Assembly: GCF_002752675.1 (NCBI RefSeq)
Contig: NZ_CP024608.1
Span: 3,100,001 to 3,164,000, forward strand
Direction of reading: 5' to 3'
Length of the DNA stretch: 64,000 nt
From: Massilia violaceinigra
Lineage (GTDB): Bacteria > Pseudomonadota > Gammaproteobacteria > Burkholderiales > Burkholderiaceae_D
Shown in pieces: positions 12,107-21,831 of this stretch. A program made the translations under genes and the position numbers. Position 1 is the first letter of the stretch. Each line of letters begins with the position of its first letter. The notes below the pieces were generated by a model, which was given only the letters and a program-made list of their open reading frames with translations, searched no databases and was not told the origin of the DNA.

Positions 12107-12156
12107 ACGGGGTGCGGCGAGCGCGCGACTAAACGAATAAGAACGGAGTAAACGCT

Positions 12157-13503
12157 ATGAGCATTGTGGAAGTCAAAGTCCCGGATATCGGCGACTTCAA
12201 GGAAGTCGAAGTCATCGAGCTGATGGTCAAGCCGGGCGACACCATCAAGGTCGACCAGTCGCTGATCACCGTCGAATCCGACAAGGCCAGCATGGAGATC
12301 CCGTCCAGCCACGCAGGCGTGGTCAAGGAACTCAAAATCAAAGTCGGTGACAAGGTCGCCGAAGGCGCGCTGCTGCTGATCCTCGAAAGCGACGACGCAG
12401 CAGCCGCACCGGCAGCCGCAGCACCGGCCGTCGCAGCCGCACCTGCCCCGGTGGAAGCCGCGCCAGCCGCCGCAGCCGTTCCGGCGCCAGCCGCCGCTGC
12501 TCCGGCACCAGCCGCAGCGCCAGCACCAGACGCACCAGCCGCCGCAGCCGCACCAGCCCAATCGAACGCCAAGGCGCACGCCTCGCCGTCGATCCGCAAG
12601 TTCGCGCGCGAACTCGGCGTCGACCTGCTGCGCGTGCCCGGCAGCGGACCGAAGGGCCGCATCACCCAGCAGGATGTGCAGAACTTCGTCAAGGGTGTGC
12701 TCGCGAGCGCGTCGCCTGGCAACGGCAGCAAAGCCTCTGGCGGCGGCTCCGGCGTGGGTCTCGACCTGCTGCCATGGCCATCGCTCGACTTCAGCAAATT
12801 CGGCCCGACCGAACTGCTGCCGCTGTCGCGCATCAAGAAAATCAGTGGCCCGAACCTGCACCGCAACTGGGTGATGATCCCGCACGTGACGCAGTTCGAC
12901 GAATCCGACGTGACCGACCTCGAACAGTTCCGTGTCGATTCGAACGCCGCGCTGGCCAAGTCCAAGTCGACCGTCAAGCTGACCATGCTCGCTTTCGTGA
13001 TCAAGGCCAGCGTCGCCGCGCTCAAGAAATACCCGGCGTTCAACGCATCGATCGACGCCACCGGCGCCAACCTGATTCTCAAGCAGTACTACAACATCGG
13101 CTTCGCGGCCGACACCCCGAACGGCCTGATGGTCCCGGTCATCAAGGACGCCGACAAGAAATCGATCTCGCAGATCGCCGTCGAAATGGGCGAGCTGTCG
13201 GCCCAGGCGCGCGACGGCAAGCTCAGTCCCACCAACATGCAGGGCGCGACGTTCACCATTTCGTCCCTGGGCGGCATTGGCGGCACGGCCTTCACGCCGA
13301 TCATCAACGCACCGGAAGTGGCGATCCTTGGCCTGTCCAAATCGTCCATGAAGCCGGTGTGGGACGGCGCGGCATTCCAGCCACGCCTGATGCTGCCGCT
13401 GTCGCTGTCCTACGACCACCGCGTGATCGACGGTGCCATGGCCGCGCGCTTCACCGCATATCTGGCCGAAGTCATGGCCGATCTGCGCAAGACCTTGTTA
13501 TAA
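12157..13503 (+). CDS. aceF: Pyruvate dehydrogenase E2 (dihydrolipoamide acetyltransferase)
   Basis: The 448-residue E2 core transfers the acetyl group to CoA. It has one lipoyl domain (1-80; lipoyl lysine K43 in ESDKASMEI) and a long Ala/Pro hinge (about 84-142). A peripheral-subunit-binding domain follows ([12 protein letters not shown]...[11 protein letters not shown], about 146-184). The catalytic acetyltransferase domain ends with the HxxxDG motif in [15 protein letters not shown]. Many bacterial E2s carry two or three lipoyl domains, whereas this one has one and the adjacent E3 has another. It lies 13 bp before lpdA. Confidence 0.97.
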   Translation: MSIVEVKVPDIGDFKEVEVIELMVKPGDTIKVDQSLITVESDKASMEIPSSHAGVVKELKIKVGDKVAEGALLLILESDDAAAAPAAAAPAVAAAPAPVEAAPAAAAVPAPAAAAPAPAAAPAPDAPAAAAAPAQSNAKAHASPSIRKFARELGVDLLRVPGSGPKGRITQQDVQNFVKGVLASASPGNGSKASGGGSGVGLDLLPWPSLDFSKFGPTELLPLSRIKKISGPNLHRNWVMIPHVTQFDESDVTDLEQFRVDSNAALAKSKSTVKLTMLAFVIKASVAALKKYPAFNASIDATGANLILKQYYNIGFAADTPNGLMVPVIKDADKKSISQIAVEMGELSAQARDGKLSPTNMQGATFTISSLGGIGGTAFTPIINAPEVAILGLSKSSMKPVWDGAAFQPRLMLPLSLSYDHRVIDGAMAARFTAYLAEVMADLRKTLL

Positions 13504-13516
13504 GGACGACACAGCG

Positions 13517-15340
13517 ATGAGCACAATCGAGGTAAAAGTACCGAATATCGGCGACTTCAAGGAAGTTGAAGTCATTGAAGTGATGATCAAGGTGGGCGAC
13601 ACGATCAAGGTCGACCAGTCCCTGATCACCGTCGAATCCGACAAGGCCAGCATGGAAATCCCGGCCAGCCATGCCGGCGTGGTCAAGGAAATCAAGGTCA
13701 AGGTGGGCGACAAGATCGCCGAAGGCTCGATGCTGCTGGTGCTCGACGAAGCCGGCGGCGCCGCGGCGGCTCCTGCGGCGGCAGCACCTGCCGCAGCGGC
13801 TCCGGCGCCGGCGGCGGCCGACCGGGCCGAATCGCAGGCGCCTGCGCATCCGACGCCGCCAGCGGCCCCAAGCGCGGCAGCGCCAGCGCCGGCCATGGCC
13901 AAGTACGACGGCAAGGTCGACATCGAATGCGAGATGATGGTGCTGGGCGCGGGTCCCGGCGGCTATTCCGCGGCGTTCCGTTCGGCCGACCTGGGCATGA
14001 ACACCGTGCTGATCGAGCGTTACGCGTCGCTGGGCGGCGTGTGCCTGAACGTCGGCTGCATTCCATCGAAAGCGCTGCTGCACGTGGCCGCCGTGATCGA
14101 TGAAACGCAAGCCATGTCCAAGCACGGCATCAGCTTCGCCAAGCCGGACATCGACATCGACCAGCTGCGCGCCTACAAGGACAAGGTCATCACCAAGATG
14201 ACCACCGGTCTGGCGGGCATGGCCAAGATGCGCAAGGTGAATGTGGTGCAGGGCGTCGGCCAGTTCGTCAGCGCCAATCACATCGAAGTGACCGCCGCCG
14301 ACGGCAGCAAGAAGATCGTGCAGTTCCAGAAGGCGATCATCGCCGCCGGTTCGGCCGTGGTCAACCTGCCGTTCGTGCCGAAAGATCCGCGCATCGTCGA
14401 TTCGACCGGCGCGCTGGAACTGCGCCAGATCCCGAAACGCATGCTGGTTATCGGCGGCGGCATCATCGGCCTGGAAATGGCGACGGTGTACTCGACCCTC
14501 GGTGCGCGCATCGATGTCGTCGAGATGCTCGATGGCCTGATGCAGGGCGCCGACCGCGACATGGTCAAGGTCTGGCAAAAGTTCAACGAGAAGCGCTTCG
14601 ACAAGGTCATGACCAAGACCAAGACGGTTGCCGTGGAAGCGCTGGAAGAGGGCATCAAGGTCACGTTTGAAGCGGCGGAAGCCGGCGTCACCGCGCCCGA
14701 GCCGCAGATCTACGACATGGTGCTGGTGGCCGTTGGCCGCAGCCCGAACGGCGGCAAGATCGCGGCCGCCAAGGCCGGCGTGACGGTCACCGACCGTGGT
14801 TTCATTCCGGTCGACGCGCAGATGCGCACCAACGTGCCGCACATTTTCGCCATCGGCGATCTGGTGGGCCAGCCGATGCTGGCGCACAAGGCGGTGCATG
14901 AAGCGCACGTCGCCGCCGAAGCGGCGCATGGCGAGAAGGCCTTCTTCGACGTCAAGGTGATTCCATCGGTGGCCTACACCGATCCCGAAGTGGCATGGGT
15001 CGGCATTACCGAAGACGAGGCGAAAGCCAAGGGCATCAAGCTGGAGAAGGGCCACTTCCCGTGGGCCGCAAGCGGCCGCGCGGTTGCCAATGGCCGCGAC
15101 GAGGGCTTCACCAAGCTGCTGTTCGACGCCGAGACGCACCGGATTGTCGGTGGCGGCATCGTCGGCACGCATGCGGGCGACATGATCGGCGAAATCGCGC
15201 TGGCGATCGAGATGGGTGCCGATGGCATCGATATCGCCAAGACGATCCACCCGCATCCGACCCTGGGCGAGTCGATCGGCATGGCGGCGGAAGTGTATGA
15301 AGGCGTGTGCACGGACTTGCCGCCGGTGCGCAAGAAGTAA
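13517..15340 (+). CDS. lpdA: Dihydrolipoyl dehydrogenase (E3) with N-terminal lipoyl domain
   Basis: The 607-residue E3 reoxidises the lipoyl group with FAD and NAD. Residues 1-82 form a lipoyl domain nearly identical to that of aceF (K43 in ESDKASMEI). An Ala/Pro linker follows (about 84-130), then a full flavoprotein: FAD motif [18 protein letters not shown], redox disulfide [20 protein letters not shown] motif [12 protein letters not shown] and C-terminal [15 protein letters not shown]. The lipoyl-E3 arrangement is known from Ralstonia and Neisseria pyruvate dehydrogenases. The ATG at 13517 is chosen over upstream in-frame codons lying inside aceF because the lipoyl domain begins there. 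Confidence 0.97.
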   Translation: MSTIEVKVPNIGDFKEVEVIEVMIKVGDTIKVDQSLITVESDKASMEIPASHAGVVKEIKVKVGDKIAEGSMLLVLDEAGGAAAAPAAAAPAAAAPAPAAADRAESQAPAHPTPPAAPSAAAPAPAMAKYDGKVDIECEMMVLGAGPGGYSAAFRSADLGMNTVLIERYASLGGVCLNVGCIPSKALLHVAAVIDETQAMSKHGISFAKPDIDIDQLRAYKDKVITKMTTGLAGMAKMRKVNVVQGVGQFVSANHIEVTAADGSKKIVQFQKAIIAAGSAVVNLPFVPKDPRIVDSTGALELRQIPKRMLVIGGGIIGLEMATVYSTLGARIDVVEMLDGLMQGADRDMVKVWQKFNEKRFDKVMTKTKTVAVEALEEGIKVTFEAAEAGVTAPEPQIYDMVLVAVGRSPNGGKIAAAKAGVTVTDRGFIPVDAQMRTNVPHIFAIGDLVGQPMLAHKAVHEAHVAAEAAHGEKAFFDVKVIPSVAYTDPEVAWVGITEDEAKAKGIKLEKGHFPWAASGRAVANGRDEGFTKLLFDAETHRIVGGGIVGTHAGDMIGEIALAIEMGADGIDIAKTIHPHPTLGESIGMAAEVYEGVCTDLPPVRKK

Positions 15341-15354
15341 GAGCCGTAAATAGA

Positions 15355-15391
15355 AAAAGCCCCGTTCACGCCATGCGTCAACGGGGCTTTT
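15355..15391. terminator. Rho-independent terminator after lpdA
   Basis: AAAAGCCCCGTT (15355-15366) pairs with AACGGGGCTTTT (15380-15391), ending in a T-run. It lies 14 bp past the lpdA stop and closes the pyruvate dehydrogenase operon. Confidence 0.9.
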
Positions 15392-15415
15392 CATCGTCCT
15401 CCCGGCCACTAAATC

Positions 15416-15513
15416 GTCGTTCCCGCGCAGGGCTGGGCGCCCCCACGGCAACCCAGTTTTCGTGTAGTCGTCGGTGCAGTACGAACTTGGGTTCCCGCCT
15501 GCGCGGGAACGAC
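15416..15513. repeat. REP-like palindromic repeat pair, copies 2 and 3
   Basis: A truncated arm, GTCGTTCCCGCGCAGG, at 15416-15431 faces a full inverted copy at 15484-15513. The full copy is the exact reverse complement of the 30-bp element at 12077-12106. The pair lies between the lpdA terminator and the small gene at 15522. Confidence 0.8.
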
Positions 15514-15521
15514 GGGGCGTT

Positions 15522-15707
15522 TTAGTGAAAACTCACCCACCGCGCAGGAATCTCGATATTCCCCGAGCGCGCGGCAGCCGCATACGCGTGCATTTCGGCG
15601 ACGACCGCTTCAAGTTGTTCCATGTTCGGGTTCTCTAAAAAACCCTTCATCCGTTCATTCAGCGACGCTTGCTGGTCATGCCATTCGTAGCGAGCAGACT
15701 TGCTCAT
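15522..15707 (-). CDS. Small conserved hypothetical protein
   Basis: A 61-residue soluble protein beginning MSKSARYEWHDQQASLNERM, with a predicted helical body (NMEQLEAVVAEMHAYAAAAR) and no cysteines or membrane segment. An excellent AGGAGG sits five bases before the ATG at 15707, supporting a real gene and this short start. It is not recognised. Convergent with lpdA, upstream of the TetR gene. Confidence 0.7.
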   Translation of the reverse strand: MSKSARYEWHDQQASLNERMKGFLENPNMEQLEAVVAEMHAYAAAARSGNIEIPARWVSFH

Positions 15708-15801
15708 ACATCCTCCTTGAAAGACTGAACTTTGCCAGAAATGATGCACCACTTCGGTGCGATGACGCACATTCTGCCTGGCACGCCGTCCCGCTACCGC
15801 C

Positions 15802-16464
15802 TCACGGCGCGCGCAGAACGCTGCGATAAAACAGATCCAGGCGCTGCTCCAATGCCGTCACCACCTCTTCCCGCGCTTGCGGAACCGGTTGAAACAGGAA
15901 CCGTCCGAAGTACTCACCCTGCACGCAGTTCAGCAAAAACGTCGGAACCAGTTCCAGCGCCAGATCCTCGCGCAACTGGGCCCGGATATCGGCACGCGCG
16001 AAATAGCGCATCAGCATATCGCGCGTCTGGCGTGGCCCCGCTTCGTAAAACGATGTGGACAATTCCGGATTCGACGCCGCTTCCGCAATCACCATGCGCT
16101 GCATGCTCAGGGCTTCCGGCGCGGTGATCATGTCGAAAAAATGCAGGCTGAATTCGGAAATGACCTGCTTGAGCGGGCGCATGTCCTGTTCCACTTCGTT
16201 GGCCGTGAAGAACCGGCTGCGGTTAGCCAGCAGCACCGCCTGGAACAAACCCGCCTTGCCGCCGAACTTGACGTAAATCGTGCGCACCGCCACGTGCGCT
16301 TCGCGGGCAATGGTTTCCAGGCTGACCTTGCCGTAGCCGTGCTTGAGCATCAGCTGGCCGGCCGTGTCGATCAGATTATTGTGGCGCGCCTCAAGCTCGC
16401 TAGCGCGCGGACGGCCCGCCGATTTGGCGGCCGGAACTGGTGGGGCAGGGTTGGCTGTCGTCAT
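15802..16464 (-). CDS. TetR-family transcriptional repressor
   Basis: About 220 residues. The N-terminal TetR helix-turn-helix is at about 20-65 (ETIAREAHVAVRTIYVKFGG), followed by a helical ligand-binding domain. It is divergent from a three-gene efflux operon with an inverted repeat between them, so it most likely represses that operon and itself. GTG 16473, ATG 16470 and ATG 16464 are all in frame. 16464 is preferred because GAG lies eight bases upstream of it. Confidence 0.9.
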   Translation of the reverse strand: MTTANPAPPVPAAKSAGRPRASELEARHNNLIDTAGQLMLKHGYGKVSLETIAREAHVAVRTIYVKFGGKAGLFQAVLLANRSRFFTANEVEQDMRPLKQVISEFSLHFFDMITAPEALSMQRMVIAEAASNPELSTSFYEAGPRQTRDMLMRYFARADIRAQLREDLALELVPTFLLNCVQGEYFGRFLFQPVPQAREEVVTALEQRLDLFYRSVLRAP

Positions 16465-16487
16465 GGCCATCACTCTAATTCAATCTT

Positions 16488-16511
16488 AAATGAAATGCAA
16501 TCGTTTCATTT
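16488..16511. promoter_or_regulatory. Candidate TetR operator between tetR and the efflux operon
   Basis: A perfect inverted repeat: AAATGAAA (16488-16495) and TTTCATTT (16504-16511) separated by 8 bp. It abuts the -35 box of the efflux promoter at 16513. A further ATTTCATT lies at 16553-16560 in the leader. Position and symmetry suit a TetR-family dimer. Confidence 0.65.
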
Positions 16512-16512
16512 C

Positions 16513-16541
16513 TTGACTTGATGCAATGCATAAGGAATAAT
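16513..16541 (+). promoter_or_regulatory. Sigma-70 promoter of the efflux operon
   Basis: TTGACT (16513-16518), a 17 bp spacer, then AATAAT (16536-16541), each five of six to consensus. It lies immediately downstream of the palindrome at 16488-16511, so a bound repressor would block polymerase. Confidence 0.68.
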
Positions 16542-16575
16542 GCACTTACCCCATTTCATTATTCGGAGCAGTACC

Positions 16576-17733
16576 ATGTCGCAAGCACAAGCCAAGGCCG
16601 AGCCACAAGCCCTCGCCGTTGTTCCACCCGTCGCGGCGCCCGCCGCGACCCCGCCCAACTGGCGCGTGCGCGGCATTCTGGCCCTGATCGCCCTGGTGGC
16701 AGTCGGCGCGGGCGGGCGCATGTGGTACCGCAGCTCCCATTTCGTCGAGACCGAGAACGCCTATGTGTCCGGTCACGTGCATCCGGTTTCGGCGCGCATT
16801 GCGGGCGTGGTGACCAAGGTGCTGGTGGAAGATAACCAGAGCGTCAAGGCGGGCGACGTGATCGCCGAACTCGATCCGGCCGACCAGCGCGTCAAGGTCG
16901 AACAGATCCAGGCGCAGATCGCCAGCGCCCAGCAGCAGGTACTGCAGGCCGACGCCCAGGTCGAACAGGTGCGCGCGCAGGCCGCCGCCGCCTCGGCCCA
17001 GGTACTGCAATCGGAAGCGCAGCTGGTGCGCGCCAGGCAGGACGCCGAGCGTTTCGGCCAGTTGTATAACGCGCAGATGAAGGCCGTGTCGAAAGCGGAA
17101 CTCGACGCCGCCAACGCCGGCCGCGCCGGCGCCGTCGCCGACGTGTCGGCACGCCGCGGCACCGTGGTCGCGGCCCAAGCCCAGATCACCGCCGCCGGCG
17201 CCGCGCGCGACGTCGTCAAGGCCCAGATCAAGGTCCTGCAAACCCAGTTGAAGGACGCCCAGCAGCAGCTGGCCTACAACCGCATCGTGGCGCCCGTCGA
17301 AGGCCGCCTTGGCCGCCGCAGCGTGGAAGTGGGCGCGCGCGTCCAGCCCGGCCAGCAGCTCGCCGCCATCGTCCAGGACGACGTCTGGATCACCGCCAAT
17401 TTCAAGGAAACCCAGTTGGCAGGCCTGCAGCCCGGCCAGTCGGTCCACGTGGTGATCGACGCCATGCCGAAGCACCCGCTGGTCGGGCGCATCGACAGCT
17501 TCTCGCCGGCGTCGGGCAACCAGTTCGCGCTGCTGCCGGCCGATAACGCCACCGGTAACTTCACCAAGATCGTCCAGCGCGTGCCGGTCAAGATCGTGCT
17601 GCGCGCGGAAGACGTCAAGGCCCTGCGCGGCCGCCTGGTGCCCGGCATGTCGGCACTGGCGGAAGTCGAACTTGGCCAGGCCGCTCCCGCCACCACGACC
17701 GCGACCGCACCGGCCGCTCCCGCAGCCCACTAA
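16576..17733 (+). CDS. emrA: EmrA-type membrane fusion protein (HlyD family)
   Basis: The 385-residue periplasmic adaptor links an inner-membrane MFS pump to an outer-membrane channel. It has an N-terminal membrane anchor (about 35-52) and a barrel-sandwich segment beginning ENAYVSGHVHPVSARIAGVV. A long Gln/Ala-rich helical hairpin follows (about 105-215), then the second lipoyl half (YNRIVAPVEGRLGRR). CGGAG lies seven bases before ATG 16576. The next gene starts nine bases after its stop. Substrates are unknown; family members export hydrophobic toxins and antibiotics. Confidence 0.92.
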   Translation: MSQAQAKAEPQALAVVPPVAAPAATPPNWRVRGILALIALVAVGAGGRMWYRSSHFVETENAYVSGHVHPVSARIAGVVTKVLVEDNQSVKAGDVIAELDPADQRVKVEQIQAQIASAQQQVLQADAQVEQVRAQAAAASAQVLQSEAQLVRARQDAERFGQLYNAQMKAVSKAELDAANAGRAGAVADVSARRGTVVAAQAQITAAGAARDVVKAQIKVLQTQLKDAQQQLAYNRIVAPVEGRLGRRSVEVGARVQPGQQLAAIVQDDVWITANFKETQLAGLQPGQSVHVVIDAMPKHPLVGRIDSFSPASGNQFALLPADNATGNFTKIVQRVPVKIVLRAEDVKALRGRLVPGMSALAEVELGQAAPATTTATAPAAPAAH

Positions 17734-17742
17734 GCACAGTTC

Positions 17743-19350
17743 ATGAGCAGCCCGACCAACACCATGACCGCCGGCGCAATGGCGGCAGCGCCGCCGATCT
17801 CCGACAAGGTCGACATGCGCACCTGGATCGCCGTCGCCGCCGGCATGCTGGGCGCCTTCATGGCGATCCTGGACATCCAGATCACCAACTCCTCGCTCAA
17901 GGACATCCTTGGCACCCTCTCGGCCACGCAGGAAGAGGGCTCGTGGATCTCGACCGCCTACCTGTGCGCCGAAATCGTCGTCATCCCTATGACCGCGCTG
18001 CTGGCGCGCGTGTTCGGCATGCGCATGTACATGATGGGCACGACGGCCCTGTTCCTCGTCTTCTCGACCCTGTGCGGCACCGCCTGGAACCTGGAAAGCA
18101 TGATCGTGTTCCGCATGCTGCAGGGCTTTACCGGCGGCGCGTTGATTCCGATGGCGATGACGCTGGTGATGGCCAAGCTGCCGCCGTCGCGCCGTTCGGT
18201 CGGCATGGCCATTTTCGGCCTGACCGCGACCCTGGCGCCGGCCATGGGCCCGACCCTGGGCGGCTATCTGTCCGAGCTGTACGGCTGGCCATCGATCTTT
18301 TACATCAACTGGGTGCCGGGCCTCTTGCTGATCGGCGGTATCTGGTGGGGCCTGGACCGCGACCGCGGCAATCTTGGCCTGCTGGCGAAAGCCGACTGGC
18401 TCGGCATCGTCATGATGGCCATGGGCCTGGGCTGCCTGACCATCTTCCTGGAAGAAGGCAATTCGAAGGACTGGTTCGATTCGAGCTTCATCATCACCTT
18501 TGCCGCGCTGTCGCTGGTGGGCCTGGTGGGGTGGGTGACAACGAGCCTCACGCGCGCCGATCCGTTCGTGAACCTGCGCCTGTACGGCCAGCGCAACTTC
18601 ATCGTCGCCACCATTTTGTCGGCGGTGATCGGCATGGGCCTGTATGGCTCCTCGTTCCTGCTGCCGCTGTACCTGGGCCAGATCGCCGGCTATACGCCGA
18701 TGCAGATCGGTGAAGTGATCATGTGGGCCGGCCTGCCGCAACTGTTCATCATGCCGTTCGCCGCCGCGTTGTCGTCCAAGGTCGACAACCGCATCCTGTG
18801 CTCCATCGGCCTGACCCTGTTCGGCATCTCGTGCCTGATGAATTCGCACATGGATGCGACCACCGGATACGACCAGCTTTTCTGGTCTCAGGTCGTGCGC
18901 GCCCTGGGCCAGCCTTTCATCATGCTGACCTTGTCGAGCTTCGCGATGCATAAAGTCGCACCGGCCGATATGTCGTCGGCATCGAGCCTGTTCAACATGA
19001 CGCGTAACCTGGGCGGCTCGATCGGCATCGCCATGCTGGCCACCACGCTCACCAACCGCGAGCACTTTCATTCCGCGATCATCGGCCAGTCGGTCACGGC
19101 GATGTCGGCCCCGGTGCAGCAACGGCTGGACCAGCTGACCCAGGCCTTCACGGCCAGCGGCATCGATCCCGCCACCGCCGCCAACCAGGCGCTGGCCGTG
19201 ATCGACCGCCTGGTGCGGCGCGAAGCCTATGTCATGGCCTATAACGATGGCTTTGTCATCATGGCCGTATTCCTGTTCGCTTGCGTCGGCGCGCTGCTGT
19301 TCGCCGACAACGTCAAAGCCCCGTCCGGTCCCGGCGCGGGCGCTCATTAA
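17743..19350 (+). CDS. emrB: EmrB-type MFS multidrug efflux pump (DHA2 family)
   Basis: A 535-residue drug:H+ antiporter of the 14-helix DHA2 group. Family motifs are visible: LDIQITNSSLKDI in helix 1 (the DHA2 D-x-T-I-V-N-like motif), the motif C-like segment GPTLGGYLSELYGWPSIFYI, and the conserved WSAYL-like stretch SWISTAYLCAEIV. It is the central gene of the operon emrA-emrB-outer membrane factor and is predicted to pump substrates from the cytoplasm through EmrA. Confidence 0.93.
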   Translation: MSSPTNTMTAGAMAAAPPISDKVDMRTWIAVAAGMLGAFMAILDIQITNSSLKDILGTLSATQEEGSWISTAYLCAEIVVIPMTALLARVFGMRMYMMGTTALFLVFSTLCGTAWNLESMIVFRMLQGFTGGALIPMAMTLVMAKLPPSRRSVGMAIFGLTATLAPAMGPTLGGYLSELYGWPSIFYINWVPGLLLIGGIWWGLDRDRGNLGLLAKADWLGIVMMAMGLGCLTIFLEEGNSKDWFDSSFIITFAALSLVGLVGWVTTSLTRADPFVNLRLYGQRNFIVATILSAVIGMGLYGSSFLLPLYLGQIAGYTPMQIGEVIMWAGLPQLFIMPFAAALSSKVDNRILCSIGLTLFGISCLMNSHMDATTGYDQLFWSQVVRALGQPFIMLTLSSFAMHKVAPADMSSASSLFNMTRNLGGSIGIAMLATTLTNREHFHSAIIGQSVTAMSAPVQQRLDQLTQAFTASGIDPATAANQALAVIDRLVRREAYVMAYNDGFVIMAVFLFACVGALLFADNVKAPSGPGAGAH

Positions 19351-19366
19351 AGTAGGGAGAATCACC

Positions 19367-20803
19367 TTGAAGCCACTGATCCTGTGCGCGCTGCTGGCGC
19401 TGTCCGGCTGCGCCACCATCGGCACCGATTTCGTCGAACCTGTCGCCGCGGCCAACCCGGCATGGCGCCACGCCGGCGCCGACAACCTGGCCAGCGCGCG
19501 TCTGCCGGCGAGCTGGTGGACCGTGTTCGGCGACACGATCCTGAACGACCTTGAGCAGCGCGCCGTGCGCGACAACCCGGGCGTGAAAGCCAGCGCGCAG
19601 CGCCTGCTGCAGGCGCAGGCGCAAATGGGCAACCTGCGCGCCGCGCAGTCGCCGAGCGTCAACCTCACCACCTCGGCCGCCAATTCGCGCACCTCCGCCG
19701 AAACCTCGCAAAGCCTGGCCCTGGGCGGGCGCTCGATCGAAGGGAGTAACTACTTCGTCGGCGCCTCGCTGTCGTATGAGCTGGACCTGTGGGGCCGCGT
19801 CAAGCGCGTGGTGGAAGCGGCCGATGCCCAGGCCCTGGCCGCGCAGGACGACCGCGATGGCGTGATCCTGCTGCTGTCGGCGCAGGTGGCCAGCACCTAC
19901 TGGCAGCTGCGCGGCATGGATGCCGAAATGGCCATCCTCAAGAATGCACTGGCAACCCGCGGCGAATCGCAGCAGCTCATTGAAGCGCGTTTCGACGCCG
20001 GCCTGTCGAACGAACTCGATGTCTCGCGTGCCCGCATCGAGCGCGCCAACGCCGAAGCGGACCTGCACGAAGTGCAGCGTCAGCGCAACCTGCTCGAACA
20101 CAGCCTGGCCACCCTGGTGGGCGTGTCGCCGTCGTCGCCGCTGATCGCCGCCGCCAAGGTGGACCTGCCGGCGCCGCCGGCCATTCCGGTCGGCCTGCCG
20201 GCCAGCCTGCTGGCGCAGCGGCCCGACCTGGCGTCGAGCGTGGCGACCCTGCGCGCGGCCAATGCACAGGTGGCGGTGTCGGAAGGCGCGTTTTATCCTT
20301 CCTTGACCCTGACCGGCAATTTCGGTTTCGCATCCGAGAGTCTGAGCACTCTGACCAATAGCGGCGCGCGCCAGTTTTCCATCGGCCCGCTGGCCTTGTC
20401 GCTGCCGCTCTTCGATGGTGGCCGCAACAAAGCCAATCTGGCGATGTCGCAGGCACGCTACGCCGAAGCGCGCGCCAACCATGAAACCAGGCTGCTGACG
20501 GCTTTGCGCGAAGTGGAAGATGCGCTGTCGGACGTGCAGCAGCGTCAGCGCCAGGGCGAAGTGCAGGCCCAGTCGCAGCAGGCCGCGGCGCGCGCCTATC
20601 TGGTGGCGCAGGCACGCTATGAGCGTGGCCTGTCGACCTATCTGGACGTGACCGACGCCCAGCGCAGTTCGCTCAATGCCGACCGCGCCGCGGCGCAAAT
20701 CCGCACCCAGCGCCTGCTGGCCAGCGTGGCGGTGGCGCGTTCGCTCGGTGGCGGCTGGACCCAGCAAACGGCCGAAGCGACCATCGCCCAGACGTCGCGT
20801 TAA
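19367..20803 (+). CDS. Outer-membrane efflux lipoprotein (NodT/OprM family)
   Basis: The 478-residue outer-membrane factor completes the tripartite pump. The start is probably TTG 19367, with AGGGAGA six bases upstream. Translated from there it gives MKPLILCALLALSGC, a lipoprotein signal with lipobox LSGC. Earlier in-frame ATGs lie inside emrB and give no signal peptide. The body has two repeated OEP domains, each with SYELDLWGRV- or RQFSIGPLALSLPLF-type strands followed by long helices. No terminator is obvious before the convergent LysR gene. Confidence 0.92.
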   Translation: MKPLILCALLALSGCATIGTDFVEPVAAANPAWRHAGADNLASARLPASWWTVFGDTILNDLEQRAVRDNPGVKASAQRLLQAQAQMGNLRAAQSPSVNLTTSAANSRTSAETSQSLALGGRSIEGSNYFVGASLSYELDLWGRVKRVVEAADAQALAAQDDRDGVILLLSAQVASTYWQLRGMDAEMAILKNALATRGESQQLIEARFDAGLSNELDVSRARIERANAEADLHEVQRQRNLLEHSLATLVGVSPSSPLIAAAKVDLPAPPAIPVGLPASLLAQRPDLASSVATLRAANAQVAVSEGAFYPSLTLTGNFGFASESLSTLTNSGARQFSIGPLALSLPLFDGGRNKANLAMSQARYAEARANHETRLLTALREVEDALSDVQQRQRQGEVQAQSQQAAARAYLVAQARYERGLSTYLDVTDAQRSSLNADRAAAQIRTQRLLASVAVARSLGGGWTQQTAEATIAQTSR

Positions 20804-20832
20804 GCCTTGCCCGCAGTGGTGCCTACGCCGTG

Positions 20833-21717
20833 CTACTGCGGGCCGAAGTGCTCCAGCAGAAAATCGACGAAGGTGGTCAGTTTCGGCGTGGCCTGACGGT
20901 CGCGCGGATACATGACGTGCATCGTGCGCGGCGCCGGAATATGCGCTTCCAGGAGCGATACCAGCCGTCCCGCGGCCACTTCCTGCGCCAGCATCACCTC
21001 CGCCTGCATCACAATCCCGAAGCCCGCCAGCGCCGCCTGTTTCAGCGCCTGGCCATTGTTCGACCGGAACCGGCTGGCCCGCGCCGGCGCACCGCCGTCA
21101 TCGTCGCCCAGGCGCCAGCGCACCAGTTTTTTCCAGTGCATGAAGTCCAGACACTCGTGGTCGGCCAGGTCGGCCGGCACGCGCGGCTCGCCGTGGCGCG
21201 CAAGGTAATCGGGCGAGGCGCAGATCAGCATGCGGTAAGGTCGCAGCCGGCGCGCGATCATGCCCGAATCATCCAGTTCGCCGATGCGGATGGCCGCATC
21301 GTAGCCATCGTCCACCACATCGACCAGGCGGTCGTTCAATTCCAGGTCGAGGCTTACTTCGGGATGCCGCGCCAGATAGCCTGGCAGCAGCGGCGAGAGC
21401 GATTCACTGCCGAAGGTGACGGGCGCGCTGATGCGCAGGCGTCCGCGTGGGGCGAGGCGCATCGCTTCGGCTCCCGATTCGGCCGCGCGCACCTGCGCCA
21501 GGATGCTGCGGCACTGCTCCACATACTGTTCGCCGATTTCGGTCAGGCTCTGGCGCCGCGTGGTGCGCGCGATCAGGCGCGCGCCCAGGCGCTCCTCCAG
21601 GAAGCGGATGTGCTTGCCGACCATCACGGCCGACATATCGAAACGCGCGGCGGCCGCGGTGAAGCTGCCGTCGTCCACCACCGCGGTAAAAATCTCCATG
21701 CTGCGCAGCTTGTCCAT
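20833..21717 (-). CDS. LysR-family transcriptional regulator
   Basis: A 294-residue regulator of the CrgA/DmlR-like branch. The helix-turn-helix is at about 18-40 (GSFTAAAARFDMSAVMVGKH), then RTTRRQSLTEIG and a substrate-binding-like domain with DAAIRIGELDDSGM. ATG 21717 (MDKLRSMEIF) matches the family start; an in-frame ATG at 21741 adds eight residues. It is divergent from the SDR gene at 21832 and probably controls it. Confidence 0.93.
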   Translation of the reverse strand: MDKLRSMEIFTAVVDDGSFTAAAARFDMSAVMVGKHIRFLEERLGARLIARTTRRQSLTEIGEQYVEQCRSILAQVRAAESGAEAMRLAPRGRLRISAPVTFGSESLSPLLPGYLARHPEVSLDLELNDRLVDVVDDGYDAAIRIGELDDSGMIARRLRPYRMLICASPDYLARHGEPRVPADLADHECLDFMHWKKLVRWRLGDDDGGAPARASRFRSNNGQALKQAALAGFGIVMQAEVMLAQEVAAGRLVSLLEAHIPAPRTMHVMYPRDRQATPKLTTFVDFLLEHFGPQ

Positions 21718-21831
21718 TGATTCCGAATCATGAGTGAGCAATATCCGTCATATTAGTCCATTTATCTTCATTGCTAAGGGATCGATACTGATTGCTTGCA
21801 TCGCCCATTTCTTAACTTCTATGGAGTAGCT

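Noticed and set aside
16546..19692. A 1048-codon open frame on the minus strand across the efflux genes
   Set aside because: It is the antisense shadow of emrA, emrB and the start of the outer-membrane factor, rich in His/Arg/Gly/Gln as expected from reversed high-GC coding DNA, with no domain or ribosome-binding site.
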